This document shows, piece after piece, positions 16,650 through 24,880 of a stretch of DNA of 64,000 nt. The DNA is from Cloacibacillus evryensis DSM 19522 (lineage in GTDB: Bacteria > Synergistota > Synergistia > Synergistales > Synergistaceae). Numbering within the stretch: the stretch's first letter is position 1; each line of letters starts with the position of its first letter. Location: positions 2,037,283 through 2,101,282 of the forward strand of contig NZ_KK073872.1 in the NCBI RefSeq assembly GCF_000585335.1. Reading direction: 5' to 3'. Below the pieces are notes generated by a model. The model was not told the DNA's origin, searched no databases, and worked only from the letters and a program-made list of their open reading frames with translations. The position numbers were made by a program, and so were the translations under genes.

Positions 16650-18095
16650 CTATACCCGTTTTGGCATTCTTTGAGATGTCATTTTAGTCACAATATAAAT
16701 GGTAAATGAGGCTGCTATCATCCCGGGTACTATTTCATGAAAAAATTTACTGTACCCCGCCATATACCAAATTGTAGATACCACGCTACCAGTAAGCATA
16801 CCTGTTACGGCCCCCTTTTGATTACAATAGCGAGGTAAAAAGAGAACAAAAATAATCAGCGGACCAAACGCGGCCCCCACTCCCGACCATGCGTAGTTCA
16901 CAAGGGCAAAGACTGTGTCTATGCGCATAAGAGCAATAGACAGAGAGAGGATGCCACACACGAGCATAACTATACGGCTTATTTTTACTATTTCGCGAGT
17001 GCTATAATCTTTTTTATTTACAATTTTCATAATCTCTACTACAGACTGTACGGCAACCATCAGTTGCGAGGAATAGGTAGACATTATAGCGGCAAAGATT
17101 GCGGCAATTACTAAACCAACAACAGCACTAGGCAAAAATTCCGCTACCATCGTGGGAAACACATATTCAGGATCGCTGAGATTTGGCATCAAAATACGGC
17201 CGCAGAGGCCAATTAAATTGGAGCCTATCATTGTAGCCATTGTCCATAGAACGCCTATCCATGCGACTGATTTAAGTGTGGCATTATCCTTTGCCGTAAT
17301 AAACCGCTGCTGGACATGCGGTTGGCCAATAGTTCCTATCCCGTATATTACCCACCCTAGAGCAAGACTCGTACCAGCTTTTCCCATTGTTCCGTGAGCA
17401 AAATGTGCAAACATTGGATCTATCGCGATCAGATCCGCCCAAAATTGCTGCCAACCCCCGAGCACAAATATGATTGTGGTAATTGGGGCTACTATCAATA
17501 TCGACATCATTATTAGTCCTTGGACCAAATCTGTGTATATAACAGATTTATATCCACCGCCAAAACAATACGCGATAACAAATACACCTGAAAATATCAG
17601 TGCAAGCGTATAATCCATACTAATCAGAGAGTTAATTGTCTTGCCCGCCGAGGTCAGTTGGGTGGACATATACGGTAAGAAAAACAAAGTTAATATCGCG
17701 GCACTAACCAGTCCAACACCGTGCCCTTTCGTGTGCCACGTAGCATTGATTTTTTTATCTATTAGATCCGCAACACTTAGAGCACCATATTCTTTGCTTT
17801 GCGCTCTTAAATAGGGTGCGATAAGACAATAATTTAAAAATCCTCCTAAAAGGAAACCAACATACATCCACATGCTGAATAAACCAACAGCATAAGACCA
17901 CCCACAGGCGCCGATAAATATCCAACCGCTTGAATTAGTGGCTCCAGCGCTGATTGCTGTAGGCCAAGCGCCGAATGTCTTATTCCCCGTAAAGTACGAC
18001 TCTTCCGATTTTCCTCCATCTCGTCCTTTGAATATCCCCATCGCAAAAACAGCAACAAGGTAAAGCGTTAAAACTATAATACTACCCGCTTTCAT
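16650..18095 (-). CDS. Sodium:solute symporter (SSS family)
   Basis: 481 residues, highly hydrophobic, with about 13 membrane segments. It belongs to the SSS/PutP family of Na+-coupled uptake systems. Family motifs are SYFTGNKTFGAWPTAISAGATNSSGWIFIGACGW (residues 33-66), FGGGYKSVIYTDLVQGLIM (near 178-196) and GIGTIGQPHVQQRFITAKD near 250. The substrate cannot be read from sequence; a short-chain organic acid is possible given the neighbouring acetoacetate decarboxylase-family gene. Its ATG overlaps the stop of a 43-codon gene (ATGA), with the GGAGG inside that small gene, so translation is coupled. Confidence 0.92.
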   Translation of the reverse strand: MKAGSIIVLTLYLVAVFAMGIFKGRDGGKSEESYFTGNKTFGAWPTAISAGATNSSGWIFIGACGWSYAVGLFSMWMYVGFLLGGFLNYCLIAPYLRAQSKEYGALSVADLIDKKINATWHTKGHGVGLVSAAILTLFFLPYMSTQLTSAGKTINSLISMDYTLALIFSGVFVIAYCFGGGYKSVIYTDLVQGLIMMSILIVAPITTIIFVLGGWQQFWADLIAIDPMFAHFAHGTMGKAGTSLALGWVIYGIGTIGQPHVQQRFITAKDNATLKSVAWIGVLWTMATMIGSNLIGLCGRILMPNLSDPEYVFPTMVAEFLPSAVVGLVIAAIFAAIMSTYSSQLMVAVQSVVEIMKIVNKKDYSTREIVKISRIVMLVCGILSLSIALMRIDTVFALVNYAWSGVGAAFGPLIIFVLFLPRYCNQKGAVTGMLTGSVVSTIWYMAGYSKFFHEIVPGMIAASFTIYIVTKMTSQRMPKRV

Positions 18096-18223
18096 ATGAT
18101 ATTACCTCCTTCGTTATTATCTTCCGGCGGCCATGGTATGTATTTAAGTCCAAGCCAAAAAAGTACTATATGGAATATTGGCATAATAAAATACAAAAAA
18201 GTTATCATAAGTGGCATTTTCAT
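18092..18223 (-). CDS. 43-residue membrane protein coupled to SSS symporter
   Basis: The small frame MKMPLMITFLYFIMPIFHIV continues LFWLGLKYIPWPPEDNNEGG and ends NII. It encodes one membrane helix (about residues 5-27) followed by a short polar tail. Its TGA overlaps the symporter ATG in ATATGA, and the GGAGG serving the symporter lies within its last codons. Other SSS transporters have small one- or two-helix partner proteins directly upstream (for example DUF997/YhdT and DUF3311 proteins), so an accessory subunit is the natural guess. The sequence is not clearly assignable to those families. The ATG at 18223 is chosen over the third-codon ATG; GGAG lies about 13 bp upstream. Confidence 0.65.
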   Translation of the reverse strand: MKMPLMITFLYFIMPIFHIVLFWLGLKYIPWPPEDNNEGGNII

Positions 18224-18263
18224 CTCTTAAGTTCATCTCCTTATAAGTAAGCTTCCTGTCGCC

Positions 18264-18305
18264 AACCACCTGTACCACCAAATATTTTAGGTCGTACAGG
18301 TGGTT
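18264..18305 (-). terminator. Hairpin between decarboxylase-family gene and small ORF
   Basis: A perfect 12-bp stem (AACCACCTGTAC at 18264-18275 with GTACAGGTGGTT at 18294-18305) and an 18-nt loop lie 10 bp past the decarboxylase stop. There is no T-run, so it may be an attenuator or mRNA stabiliser that sets different levels for the two cistrons rather than a full terminator. Confidence 0.45.
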
Positions 18306-18314
18306 GAACTATTG

Positions 18315-19085
18315 CTAAAATTCGTTAATAAGCGTATCTACTACTGTGGCCCAACCATGCTCATCTGATATTCGATGATTTCCTGTGATAAAGCGCCCAC
18401 CCAATACCTCTTCAGGCGTAAAATCTGCTACAGGACACCTGTCAACGCTATTGAGCGTCACATTACACGGATGCTCAATACACGATTCCTGCACATAATC
18501 GGAACTGGAATCTCTTGTCAAAACTCTCTTCAAGGCTATCCCTGGACCTTCCGCTTTACCTATAACCTGCATTTGGATATGGGGATGAAGTTTAAGTGTT
18601 TTCAACGGCTGTTCTAAAGCCTTGGTTTTATCCATCTCTAGCCTGATTATTTCAACGCCACCTTTTTCACATACGGCGGTTATTTTTTCATCATTTTCTT
18701 CCATCCAGCACCGGCCATATTTCTTAGGATATCCCCAAAGTTCGCGGCCGGCTGCAATCGAATAGTCCTGATCCTCAAATTCAACTAGAAAATGACCACC
18801 CACTATGTTTTTGTACTTGACCGGAATAACAATCGCCGCATCCCAATATGCTCCCGTCTCTGCGCCGCTGAAATCACCAACATAAATATGATAGTAATTA
18901 TCAACATACTCGAAAGGCGTTGGTTCCAAATATTTTTTAAGAATATCAGGATCGGTTCTGCATATCACAGTTAGAGTCCTATTGCCTGGACATTCGTATG
19001 GAACTTTAGGATCTGCATAAAGGGGAAACTGCACCGGAATGTTGTTCGCATTTGCTACTTTGATTTTACTGTTCACGTAGATCAC
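18315..19085 (-). CDS. Acetoacetate decarboxylase family protein
   Basis: 256 residues of the ADC family. The Schiff-base lysine motif is present as ELWGYPKKYGR (residues 115-125, Lys121 or Lys122). The preceding acidic stretch VEFEDQDYSIAAGRE supplies the conserved glutamates. ADC removes CO2 from acetoacetate, but many family members act on other beta-keto or aldol substrates, so the exact reaction is open. It lies immediately behind a consensus sigma-54 promoter and is followed by the small membrane protein and the SSS symporter, which suggests uptake and breakdown of one substrate under control of the adjacent activator. Confidence 0.85.
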   Translation of the reverse strand: MIYVNSKIKVANANNIPVQFPLYADPKVPYECPGNRTLTVICRTDPDILKKYLEPTPFEYVDNYYHIYVGDFSGAETGAYWDAAIVIPVKYKNIVGGHFLVEFEDQDYSIAAGRELWGYPKKYGRCWMEENDEKITAVCEKGGVEIIRLEMDKTKALEQPLKTLKLHPHIQMQVIGKAEGPGIALKRVLTRDSSSDYVQESCIEHPCNVTLNSVDRCPVADFTPEEVLGGRFITGNHRISDEHGWATVVDTLINEF

Positions 19086-19136
19086 CTCGTTTTAAGATAG
19101 ACATCAACTTAATGTTGTGCCTATCTATTATTAAAA

Positions 19137-19151
19137 GCAAGAAATGTGCCA
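19137..19151 (-). promoter_or_regulatory. Sigma-54 (-24/-12) promoter for decarboxylase-symporter operon
   Basis: On the minus strand the sequence reads TGGCACATTTCTTGC, with the GG and GC dinucleotides spaced exactly as in the RpoN consensus TGGCAC-N5-TTGC. It lies about 50 bp upstream of the decarboxylase start. The activator and rpoN genes flank the operon. Confidence 0.85.
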
Positions 19152-19218
19152 AGCATAAAAATGAGGCAATCAGCTAAGAAAATATTATGTCACTCATTCA
19201 CAAGAGCTAATTATCATC

Positions 19219-19247
19219 ATAAATAGTATTTAAAAAATACTATTTAT
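19219..19247 (-). terminator. Palindrome at the end of the activator gene
   Basis: A perfect 13-bp inverted repeat (ATAAATAGTATTT / AAATACTATTTAT, 3-nt loop) overlaps the activator stop codon. It may end activator transcription. Because it lies about 70-95 bp upstream of the sigma-54 promoter, it could equally be an enhancer site for the activator. Confidence 0.45.
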
Positions 19248-20703
19248 AGTACATTTTGTTTTTTGTTTCTTGAACAAATTCCCGCAAATGAAACTTGCTG
19301 AGTTTATTTTGAAGAGTCTGTTGCGGAATCTCCAACTCTTGAGCAGCTTTTGAAAGGTTACCTTTATACTTCGTAATAGTCTCTTTCAGTAGCGATATTT
19401 CAAAATTTGTCACGGCTCTCTTAAGTGAAAAAGAAAATTTAGGTAGCAAGATATCATGCCCACCAGCACAAGGATAAAAATTCTGCGATATTACATCCCC
19501 GGAAAATGGAAACATCTCCTTACGGTCAAATGCTATTATTTTTTTTGAGGACATGCATATTGAACGTTCTACGACATTCTTCAATTCTCTTACATTACCA
19601 GGCCAGTCATACTCCATGAAGAAATTAATACTCTTCCGATCAAAACCCACTATGGACTTACCATACATATCATTGAATTCTTCTACAAAATGTTTTACTA
19701 AAATAGGAATCTCGTCTTTTCGGGCTCTTAAAGGAGGAACTTCCAAATAAACCACGCATATGCGATAAAACAGGTCGTTTCGTATCATCCCCTCTCCAAC
19801 GAGCCGATCTGGTTTAGTGTTTGTCGCTGTAATTAATCTAAAATTAACTGGTATCTCTTTTAACCCACCAACCCTACGTACTACATGTTCTTGGAGAGGG
19901 CGTAGTATCTTTGCCTGTAGGTTCAGCGGCATGGAGTTTATTTCATCAAGAAACAAAACCCCCTTGTTCGCCAGTTCAAAAAGCCCTGGTCTGGTTTCCG
20001 CACCAGTAAAGCTCCCCTTTACAGTACCGAACAAACTACTCTCCAAAAGAGATTCTGGAATTGCTGCGCAATTTTGCGCGATAAATGGCGTGTCGTTCGC
20101 CTTATACATCGAATATACTGACTGAGCTATCATTTCTTTACCTGTACCAGTTTCGCCATAAATCAATAGATTAGCCTGTGAGTTAGCAGCAAGTATTATC
20201 TTTCTTTTCAACTCCTGAGTAGCTGGACCATCTCCAATAATATCACTTAAACAGTAATGGGATTCCCTTACCTTAAACTCATCTTTCAATATTTCGTTAA
20301 TATGAGGAAACTTCCTATAAAAAAATTCCTTTGATTCAGAACTAAGTTCATCCATAGGCTCTGCCGCTTCACATACGGCAACTATCTCGTTATTGTCAAT
20401 GATAGGAAATACTGAAATTAAAGAAATCCTTTGTTTTTTATTGATATCTGTCCACATACACACCGTATTCATTTCAGGTTTCCCTGTTGCAAAGACTCGT
20501 TCTATTACACTATTACCTATTGTCAGATCGGGAAAAATATCATACATAGACGGATTAAGAAATTCTCTCCCTTGATAAAGTCTATGCTTAGCAAGGTTAT
20601 TTACATATATGATTTTTCTTTCGAGATTAACAACACACACGGAAGATTCAATATTTGCCAAAACATGCTCTAGGTAATCTTTGTTGAGCTTGTTGCCATT
20701 CAT
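19240..20703 (-). CDS. PAS-domain sigma-54-dependent transcriptional activator
   Basis: 487 residues from the ATG at 20703 (MNGNKLNKDYLEHVL; GGGAG about 10 bp upstream). The longer frame to 20751 has no ribosome binding site. The N-terminal ~115 residues form a PAS-like sensor (VCVVNLERKIIYVNNLAKHRL). The AAA+ domain runs from about 150 to 385, with Walker A YGETGTGKE (182-190), the sigma-54 contact loop GSFTGA (230-235, usually GAFTGA), Walker B GVLFLDEIN and the arginine-rich RKDEIP region. A Fis-type helix-turn-helix ends the protein (GNLSKAAQELEIPQQTLQNKL). It very likely drives the divergently placed promoter at 19137-19151. The PAS ligand is unknown. Confidence 0.9.
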   Translation of the reverse strand: MNGNKLNKDYLEHVLANIESSVCVVNLERKIIYVNNLAKHRLYQGREFLNPSMYDIFPDLTIGNSVIERVFATGKPEMNTVCMWTDINKKQRISLISVFPIIDNNEIVAVCEAAEPMDELSSESKEFFYRKFPHINEILKDEFKVRESHYCLSDIIGDGPATQELKRKIILAANSQANLLIYGETGTGKEMIAQSVYSMYKANDTPFIAQNCAAIPESLLESSLFGTVKGSFTGAETRPGLFELANKGVLFLDEINSMPLNLQAKILRPLQEHVVRRVGGLKEIPVNFRLITATNTKPDRLVGEGMIRNDLFYRICVVYLEVPPLRARKDEIPILVKHFVEEFNDMYGKSIVGFDRKSINFFMEYDWPGNVRELKNVVERSICMSSKKIIAFDRKEMFPFSGDVISQNFYPCAGGHDILLPKFSFSLKRAVTNFEISLLKETITKYKGNLSKAAQELEIPQQTLQNKLSKFHLREFVQETKNKMYYK

Positions 20704-20889
20704 GACATACACACTCCCTACTATATAAGAATATCCACTTTTATTATACATAAATACAACAAAATTGATATTTAAGTAAAAGAACTTTTAAGCTACAAGT
20801 TCAAACCTTTACTTTTTATACAGAATAACAAAATAAATATTTATCTTATTTTTAAATTTTAGCTAAGAAAAAATGTGTAGGGCAAAAAA
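20704..20889. other. Activator upstream region
   Basis: A very AT-rich spacer between the activator and the 3' end of selC. It probably holds the activator promoter, but I cannot choose -35/-10 boxes with confidence. It is the right margin of the AT-rich island. Confidence 0.35.
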
Positions 20890-20986
20890 TGGCGGAGGCG
20901 TGTAGGAATCGAACCTACCGAGACGGGCGTTACCCACCTCCACCGGATTTGAAGTCCGGGCCCAGCACCAGCTGAAACGCACCTCC
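20890..20986 (-). tRNA. selC: tRNA-Sec (anticodon TCA)
   Basis: A 97-nt gene on the minus strand starting GGAGGTGCG and ending CGCCTCCGCCA, with CCA encoded. The anticodon loop CTTCAAA gives TCA (plus-strand 950-952 of this 20.9-kb line), reading UGA. It has the long variable arm (GGAGGTGGGTAACGCCCGTCTC), a T-arm GTAGG-TTCGATT-CCTAC and the extended acceptor stem of selenocysteine tRNA. The organism therefore makes selenoproteins. No UGA-containing selenoprotein gene was recognised in this window. Confidence 0.95.
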
Positions 20987-21001
20987 GAAATGACGCGGTA
21001 A

Positions 21002-21030
21002 AGTCTATCAGAAAGTCGGCCTCACCGCAA
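21002..21030 (-). promoter_or_regulatory. Probable selC promoter
   Basis: On the minus strand, TTGCGG (21025-21030) and TAGACT (21002-21007) are separated by 17 bp and lie 15 bp before the 5' end of tRNA-Sec. The position and spacing are good. The -10 is only a moderate match. Confidence 0.45.
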
Positions 21031-21113
21031 TCATCTTTTGCACAAAAGATATATGGCGGCCGTTTTTTACAGATGTTATACTTTTTAAAATTGATTTTCC
21101 GGAGGGGTACGAA

Positions 21114-22628
21114 ATGGCGGTCAGCATTCTCAATAATGTGATCGGGCCGGTAATGCCCGGCTCTTCAAGCTCTCATACCGCGGGACCATATCATATCGCT
21201 AAGCTTTTTCGCGGATTTGCCGGGGCTTTGCCCAAAAGGACGGTCTTTACGTTCGCGCCGGGAAGTTCGATCGCCGAATGTTATCGTGACCAGGGGTCGG
21301 ATCTGGCTCTCGTCATGGGCACCCTCGGACTGCCGCTGACCGACGGGCGCTTCAAGGAGGCGCTCTCACTATTTTCCGCCTTCGGCATCGAGATAGAATT
21401 TGCGATAGATAATTTCAAGGGCGCGCGCCACCCCAACAGTATAATGATAGAGGCCGAGACTGAGGGCGGCGGCATTCTCACCGCCGTCGCCGATTCCACG
21501 GGCGGAGGGGCTTTCACTCTCCACGCACTGAACGGCTGCCAGGTGGATATCTCCGGCGACGCCTATTATCTATTCGTTGAATCCGAGCTGCCGCCGGACT
21601 CCAGCTCTTTTGACGGATATGGAACTGTAACACGGCACGAAAACGGCTTTTTGCTGACCTCCCCCTACGAGATACCACCCGAGGCCGTCGATAAGCTGCG
21701 CGCGGCGCCGGGAGTAAGCTCTCTCAGAGCGGCGGAGCCGGTATTCTATCCTATACGGGGGCGGGCGCTTTATAAGGACGGACGCGAAATGATCGAATAC
21801 GCGCGCGAGCGCGGCATTTCTTTAGGGGAGACCGCGCTCGAGTACGAATCCGCGCTGCTTGATATGCCCAAAGATGAGCTTGACCGGGAGATGGAACGGC
21901 GTCTGTCGGTGATGGAACGAGCCGTAGCGCTGGGACTGTCGGACGGTTCGCCGCGAATGTCGCTGCTCGCTCCGACCGCGAAGGAGATAATGGCCGCGGA
22001 GGCCGCAGGAAAACTGGCGCTCGGCGGCATCCACACGCGGGCCGCGGCGCGCGCGATGGCGGCGATGCAGGTGAACAGCGGTCAAGGCATCGTCTGCGCC
22101 GCTCCCACGGGAGGTTCCGCGGGAGTTTTGCCTGGCGTCGTCGTCACGATGCTCGATGATCTTAAAATCCCGCGCGCCGACGTGGTGCGCGCGATGTGGG
22201 CCGCGGGCGCGGCTGGTTGGGTGCTCGGAGAACACGGCACCTTCGCCGCCGAGGTCTGCGGCTGTCAGGTGGAGATCGGCGCGGCGGGAGCGATGGGCGC
22301 GGCGGCGGTCGTTGAAATGGCGGGAGGCTCGGCGGCGCAATGCTGCGACGCGGCGGCGGTGATGTTCCAGAACGCGATGGGTCTCGTCTGCGACCTTGTG
22401 CAGGCGACCGTTGAGATCCCATGCCACACCAGAAACGCCTCTTTCGCCTCTCAGGCCTTTGTATGCGCCGATCTCGTTTTAGGCGGATATCATAATCCCG
22501 TGGGCATAGACTGCACGGTAGAGGCCGTATGCGCCAGCGGACGAATGCTGCCCTGTGAGCTCCGCTGCACCTCGCTGGGCGGCATGGCAGTGACGAGCGA
22601 GGCCCTTGCGATGAAAAAGAGAAGGTAG
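21114..22628 (+). CDS. sdaA: L-serine ammonia-lyase (iron-sulfur type, single chain)
   Basis: 504 residues combining the beta domain (start MAVSILNNVIGPVMPGSSSSHTAGPYHIAKL) and the alpha domain (from about residue 285, NSGQGIVCAAPTGGSAGVLPGVV). It deaminates L-serine to pyruvate and ammonia with a [4Fe-4S] cluster. Conserved cysteines are visible in EVCGCQVEIGAAGAMG, SAAQCCDAAAV and the C-terminal GIDCTVEAVCASG region. It is on the plus strand with GGAGGGG 8 bp before the ATG and runs convergently toward the nucleoside phosphorylase genes. The lone forward orientation suggests its own transcription unit. Confidence 0.92.
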   Translation: MAVSILNNVIGPVMPGSSSSHTAGPYHIAKLFRGFAGALPKRTVFTFAPGSSIAECYRDQGSDLALVMGTLGLPLTDGRFKEALSLFSAFGIEIEFAIDNFKGARHPNSIMIEAETEGGGILTAVADSTGGGAFTLHALNGCQVDISGDAYYLFVESELPPDSSSFDGYGTVTRHENGFLLTSPYEIPPEAVDKLRAAPGVSSLRAAEPVFYPIRGRALYKDGREMIEYARERGISLGETALEYESALLDMPKDELDREMERRLSVMERAVALGLSDGSPRMSLLAPTAKEIMAAEAAGKLALGGIHTRAAARAMAAMQVNSGQGIVCAAPTGGSAGVLPGVVVTMLDDLKIPRADVVRAMWAAGAAGWVLGEHGTFAAEVCGCQVEIGAAGAMGAAAVVEMAGGSAAQCCDAAAVMFQNAMGLVCDLVQATVEIPCHTRNASFASQAFVCADLVLGGYHNPVGIDCTVEAVCASGRMLPCELRCTSLGGMAVTSEALAMKKRR

Positions 22629-22676
22629 GTCAAAGGATTTTCGCACATCCGGCCGGCGCATACGATAGGCGGCGCG

Positions 22677-23981
22677 TTAGAATACGTAATCCAGTATCAG
22701 TTCGCGCCTTTCGGCGTTTTCGGATACGGCCCAGCAATCCGTGAGATATTTCATCGCCTCGGCAAGCCTGGCGTCGTCATTGTAGAGTACCTCTATAACC
22801 GTATCGCCGACTGATACGGCGTCGCCGGTCTTTTTTCTCAGGCGGACGGCGACGGAACGGTCTATTTCGTCGTCGAGCTTCATACGGCCGCCGCCCAGCG
22901 CGCGGAGCGCCTCGCCGACGGAGAGCGCGTCAAGTTTCGAGAGGACGCCCCGCCTGGAGCTCTTTATCAAAAAGCTCTTCCCAGCGCGCGGCAGCACTTC
23001 CAGCGGGCGGCTGACCACTTCGGCGTCGCCGCCCTGCGCCGCGATTATTTCGGCAAATTTTCGCAGTGCGGAACCGTCGTCAAGGGCGCGTTCGGCAAGC
23101 CTCGCTCCCTCGGACATGTCCTTCGCGAGAGAGGCGACGGCGAGCATCAGGCCGCAGAGCGCCACGCACAGCCTCCTTGTGTCGGCGGGACCGCGGCCGC
23201 TCAACACCTCCACGGCCTCAAACACCTCCGCGGCGTTTCCCACCCATTCGCCGAGCGGCTGTTCCATGTCGGTTATCGCGGCGACGGCTCCTTTGCCGAG
23301 TTTTTTTGAGACCTTAACGAGGTTTTCGGCCAGGAAGGCCGCCTCTTCCCTGTTTTTCATGAAAGCGCCGCTGCCGCATTTTACGTCGAACACATAACCA
23401 AAAGCCCCGCCCGCGAGTTTCTTGCTGACGATGCTCGCGGTGATAAGCTCCGTCGAGGGGACGGTACCGGTCACGTCGCGCAGCTTGTAGAACCTGCCCT
23501 CCGCGGGAGCCAGCTGTTTTGAGTGGCCCGAGATGGCGCAGCCGATGCGGCTCACCTGTTCGAGAAATTCTTCCGGCTCAAGGTGCATCCTCATGCCCGG
23601 AATAGATTCAAGCTTATCGACGGTGCCGCCGGTGAAGCCGAGCCCCGGCCCCGAGAGCTTGGAGACTACGGCGCCGCAAGCCGCGGCGAGCGGCAGGAGC
23701 ACCAGTGTCGTCTTGTCTCCGACGCCTCCGGTGCTGTGTTTGTCCACTATATGAAGGTCGGAGGGGAAGGAATAGGTCTCACCAGACTTCGCGAGAGACT
23801 CGGTGAAATACATGGTCTCGTTTTCATCCAGCCCGTTGAGGTAGGCCGCCATCAGCCAGGCGGAGAGCTGATAGTCGGGAGCTTCGCCCACCATGAGCCT
23901 GGCGATGAGTTCGCTGAACTCTTCCCTGCCGTGCCGCCCTTTATCGCGTTTTTTCTCTATGAACTCTATCATGTTGAACAT
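22677..23981 (-). CDS. Pyrimidine-nucleoside / thymidine phosphorylase
   Basis: 434 residues of the thymidine/pyrimidine phosphorylase family, which split thymidine or uridine with phosphate to the base and (deoxy)ribose 1-phosphate. The signature KHSTGGVGDKTTLVLLPLAAACGAVVSKLSGPGLGFTGGTVDKLE lies at about residues 80-125. Substrate choice (deoA versus pdp) cannot be settled by eye. It follows the purine nucleoside phosphorylase with a 1-bp overlap, making a two-gene salvage operon. The shortest sensible start is the ATG at 23981; an in-frame ATG three codons later is equally possible. Confidence 0.93.
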   Translation of the reverse strand: MFNMIEFIEKKRDKGRHGREEFSELIARLMVGEAPDYQLSAWLMAAYLNGLDENETMYFTESLAKSGETYSFPSDLHIVDKHSTGGVGDKTTLVLLPLAAACGAVVSKLSGPGLGFTGGTVDKLESIPGMRMHLEPEEFLEQVSRIGCAISGHSKQLAPAEGRFYKLRDVTGTVPSTELITASIVSKKLAGGAFGYVFDVKCGSGAFMKNREEAAFLAENLVKVSKKLGKGAVAAITDMEQPLGEWVGNAAEVFEAVEVLSGRGPADTRRLCVALCGLMLAVASLAKDMSEGARLAERALDDGSALRKFAEIIAAQGGDAEVVSRPLEVLPRAGKSFLIKSSRRGVLSKLDALSVGEALRALGGGRMKLDDEIDRSVAVRLRKKTGDAVSVGDTVIEVLYNDDARLAEAMKYLTDCWAVSENAERRELILDYVF

Positions 23982-24805
23982 CAGAGGCGAACCTCCTCTA
24001 TGAAGGCCTCGATCAGACGCGCCACCGTCTCGCCGGCTTTGGACATCGTCTCAAGCACCTCCTGATGGGTCAGCTTTTCAGAGGTGATGCCGGCGCCGTA
24101 ATTCGCCGCGCAGGAGACGCCCAGCACGCGGATCCCCATGTGGTTCGCGGCGATCACCTCCGGCACGGTGGACATGCCGACGATGTCGGCGCCCAGCATC
24201 CGCGCCATGCGCACCTCGGCGGGTGTTTCAAAGGAGGGGCCGCTGAAGGCGATATATACCCCGCGGCGCAGCTCAATCCCCTCTTTAGAGGCGGCCTGTT
24301 CCAGAACGCGCAGAAATTCCCGGTCATAGGCCTCCGTCATGTCAGGAAAGCGCACTCCCCAGTCGTCGTTGTTCACGCCTATGAGCGGATTCGTACCCAT
24401 GAAGTTGATATGATCCTCGATGGCGACGATGGAGCCCGGCCTGATATCGGTGTTCACCGCGCCGGAGGCGTTCGTCACGACAAGGGCCTCTATTCCAAGC
24501 TGGCCAAGGACGCGCACGGGAAAGGTGACCTCCGGCATCGTGTACCCCTCGTAATAGTGGGCGCGTCCCTGCATCGCCGCGACCGGCGTCCCGCGCAGAC
24601 TGCCGAGCAGAAGCTTCCCCTCGTGTCCGGGAGCTGTGGAGCGCGGCCAGTACGGTATCTCCTCGTAGGGAATGATCTCAGGACGTTCCAGCTGTTCGGC
24701 GACGCGCCCAAGTCCCGATCCCAGCACGATAGCCGCCTTCGGCCTCAGCGCGCTTCTCTTTTCAATATATCGGAGCGCCTCATCCACCTTGTCCCAGTGA
24801 TACAT
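23981..24805 (-). CDS. punA: Purine nucleoside phosphorylase (type I, trimeric)
   Basis: 274 residues. It phosphorolyses purine nucleosides in salvage. The glycine-rich phosphate loop AIVLGSGLGRVAEQL (25-39), MQGRAHYYEGYTM (78-90, GRxHxYEG motif), TNASGAVN (about 115-122) and the base-binding SGPSFETPAEVRM with MSTVPEVIAANHMG (near 190-230) identify the PNP/MTAP family. The Met before STVPE and the Asn in AANYGAG favour PNP over MTAP. It overlaps the pyrimidine phosphorylase gene by one base. Confidence 0.9.
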   Translation of the reverse strand: MYHWDKVDEALRYIEKRSALRPKAAIVLGSGLGRVAEQLERPEIIPYEEIPYWPRSTAPGHEGKLLLGSLRGTPVAAMQGRAHYYEGYTMPEVTFPVRVLGQLGIEALVVTNASGAVNTDIRPGSIVAIEDHINFMGTNPLIGVNNDDWGVRFPDMTEAYDREFLRVLEQAASKEGIELRRGVYIAFSGPSFETPAEVRMARMLGADIVGMSTVPEVIAANHMGIRVLGVSCAANYGAGITSEKLTHQEVLETMSKAGETVARLIEAFIEEVRL

Positions 24806-24880
24806 CTATATCTCCTCCTCATCGCGGGTGAATATATTTCAAGCCTCTAATGTTTCAACTGCGCATCTGATCCGGGGCGC

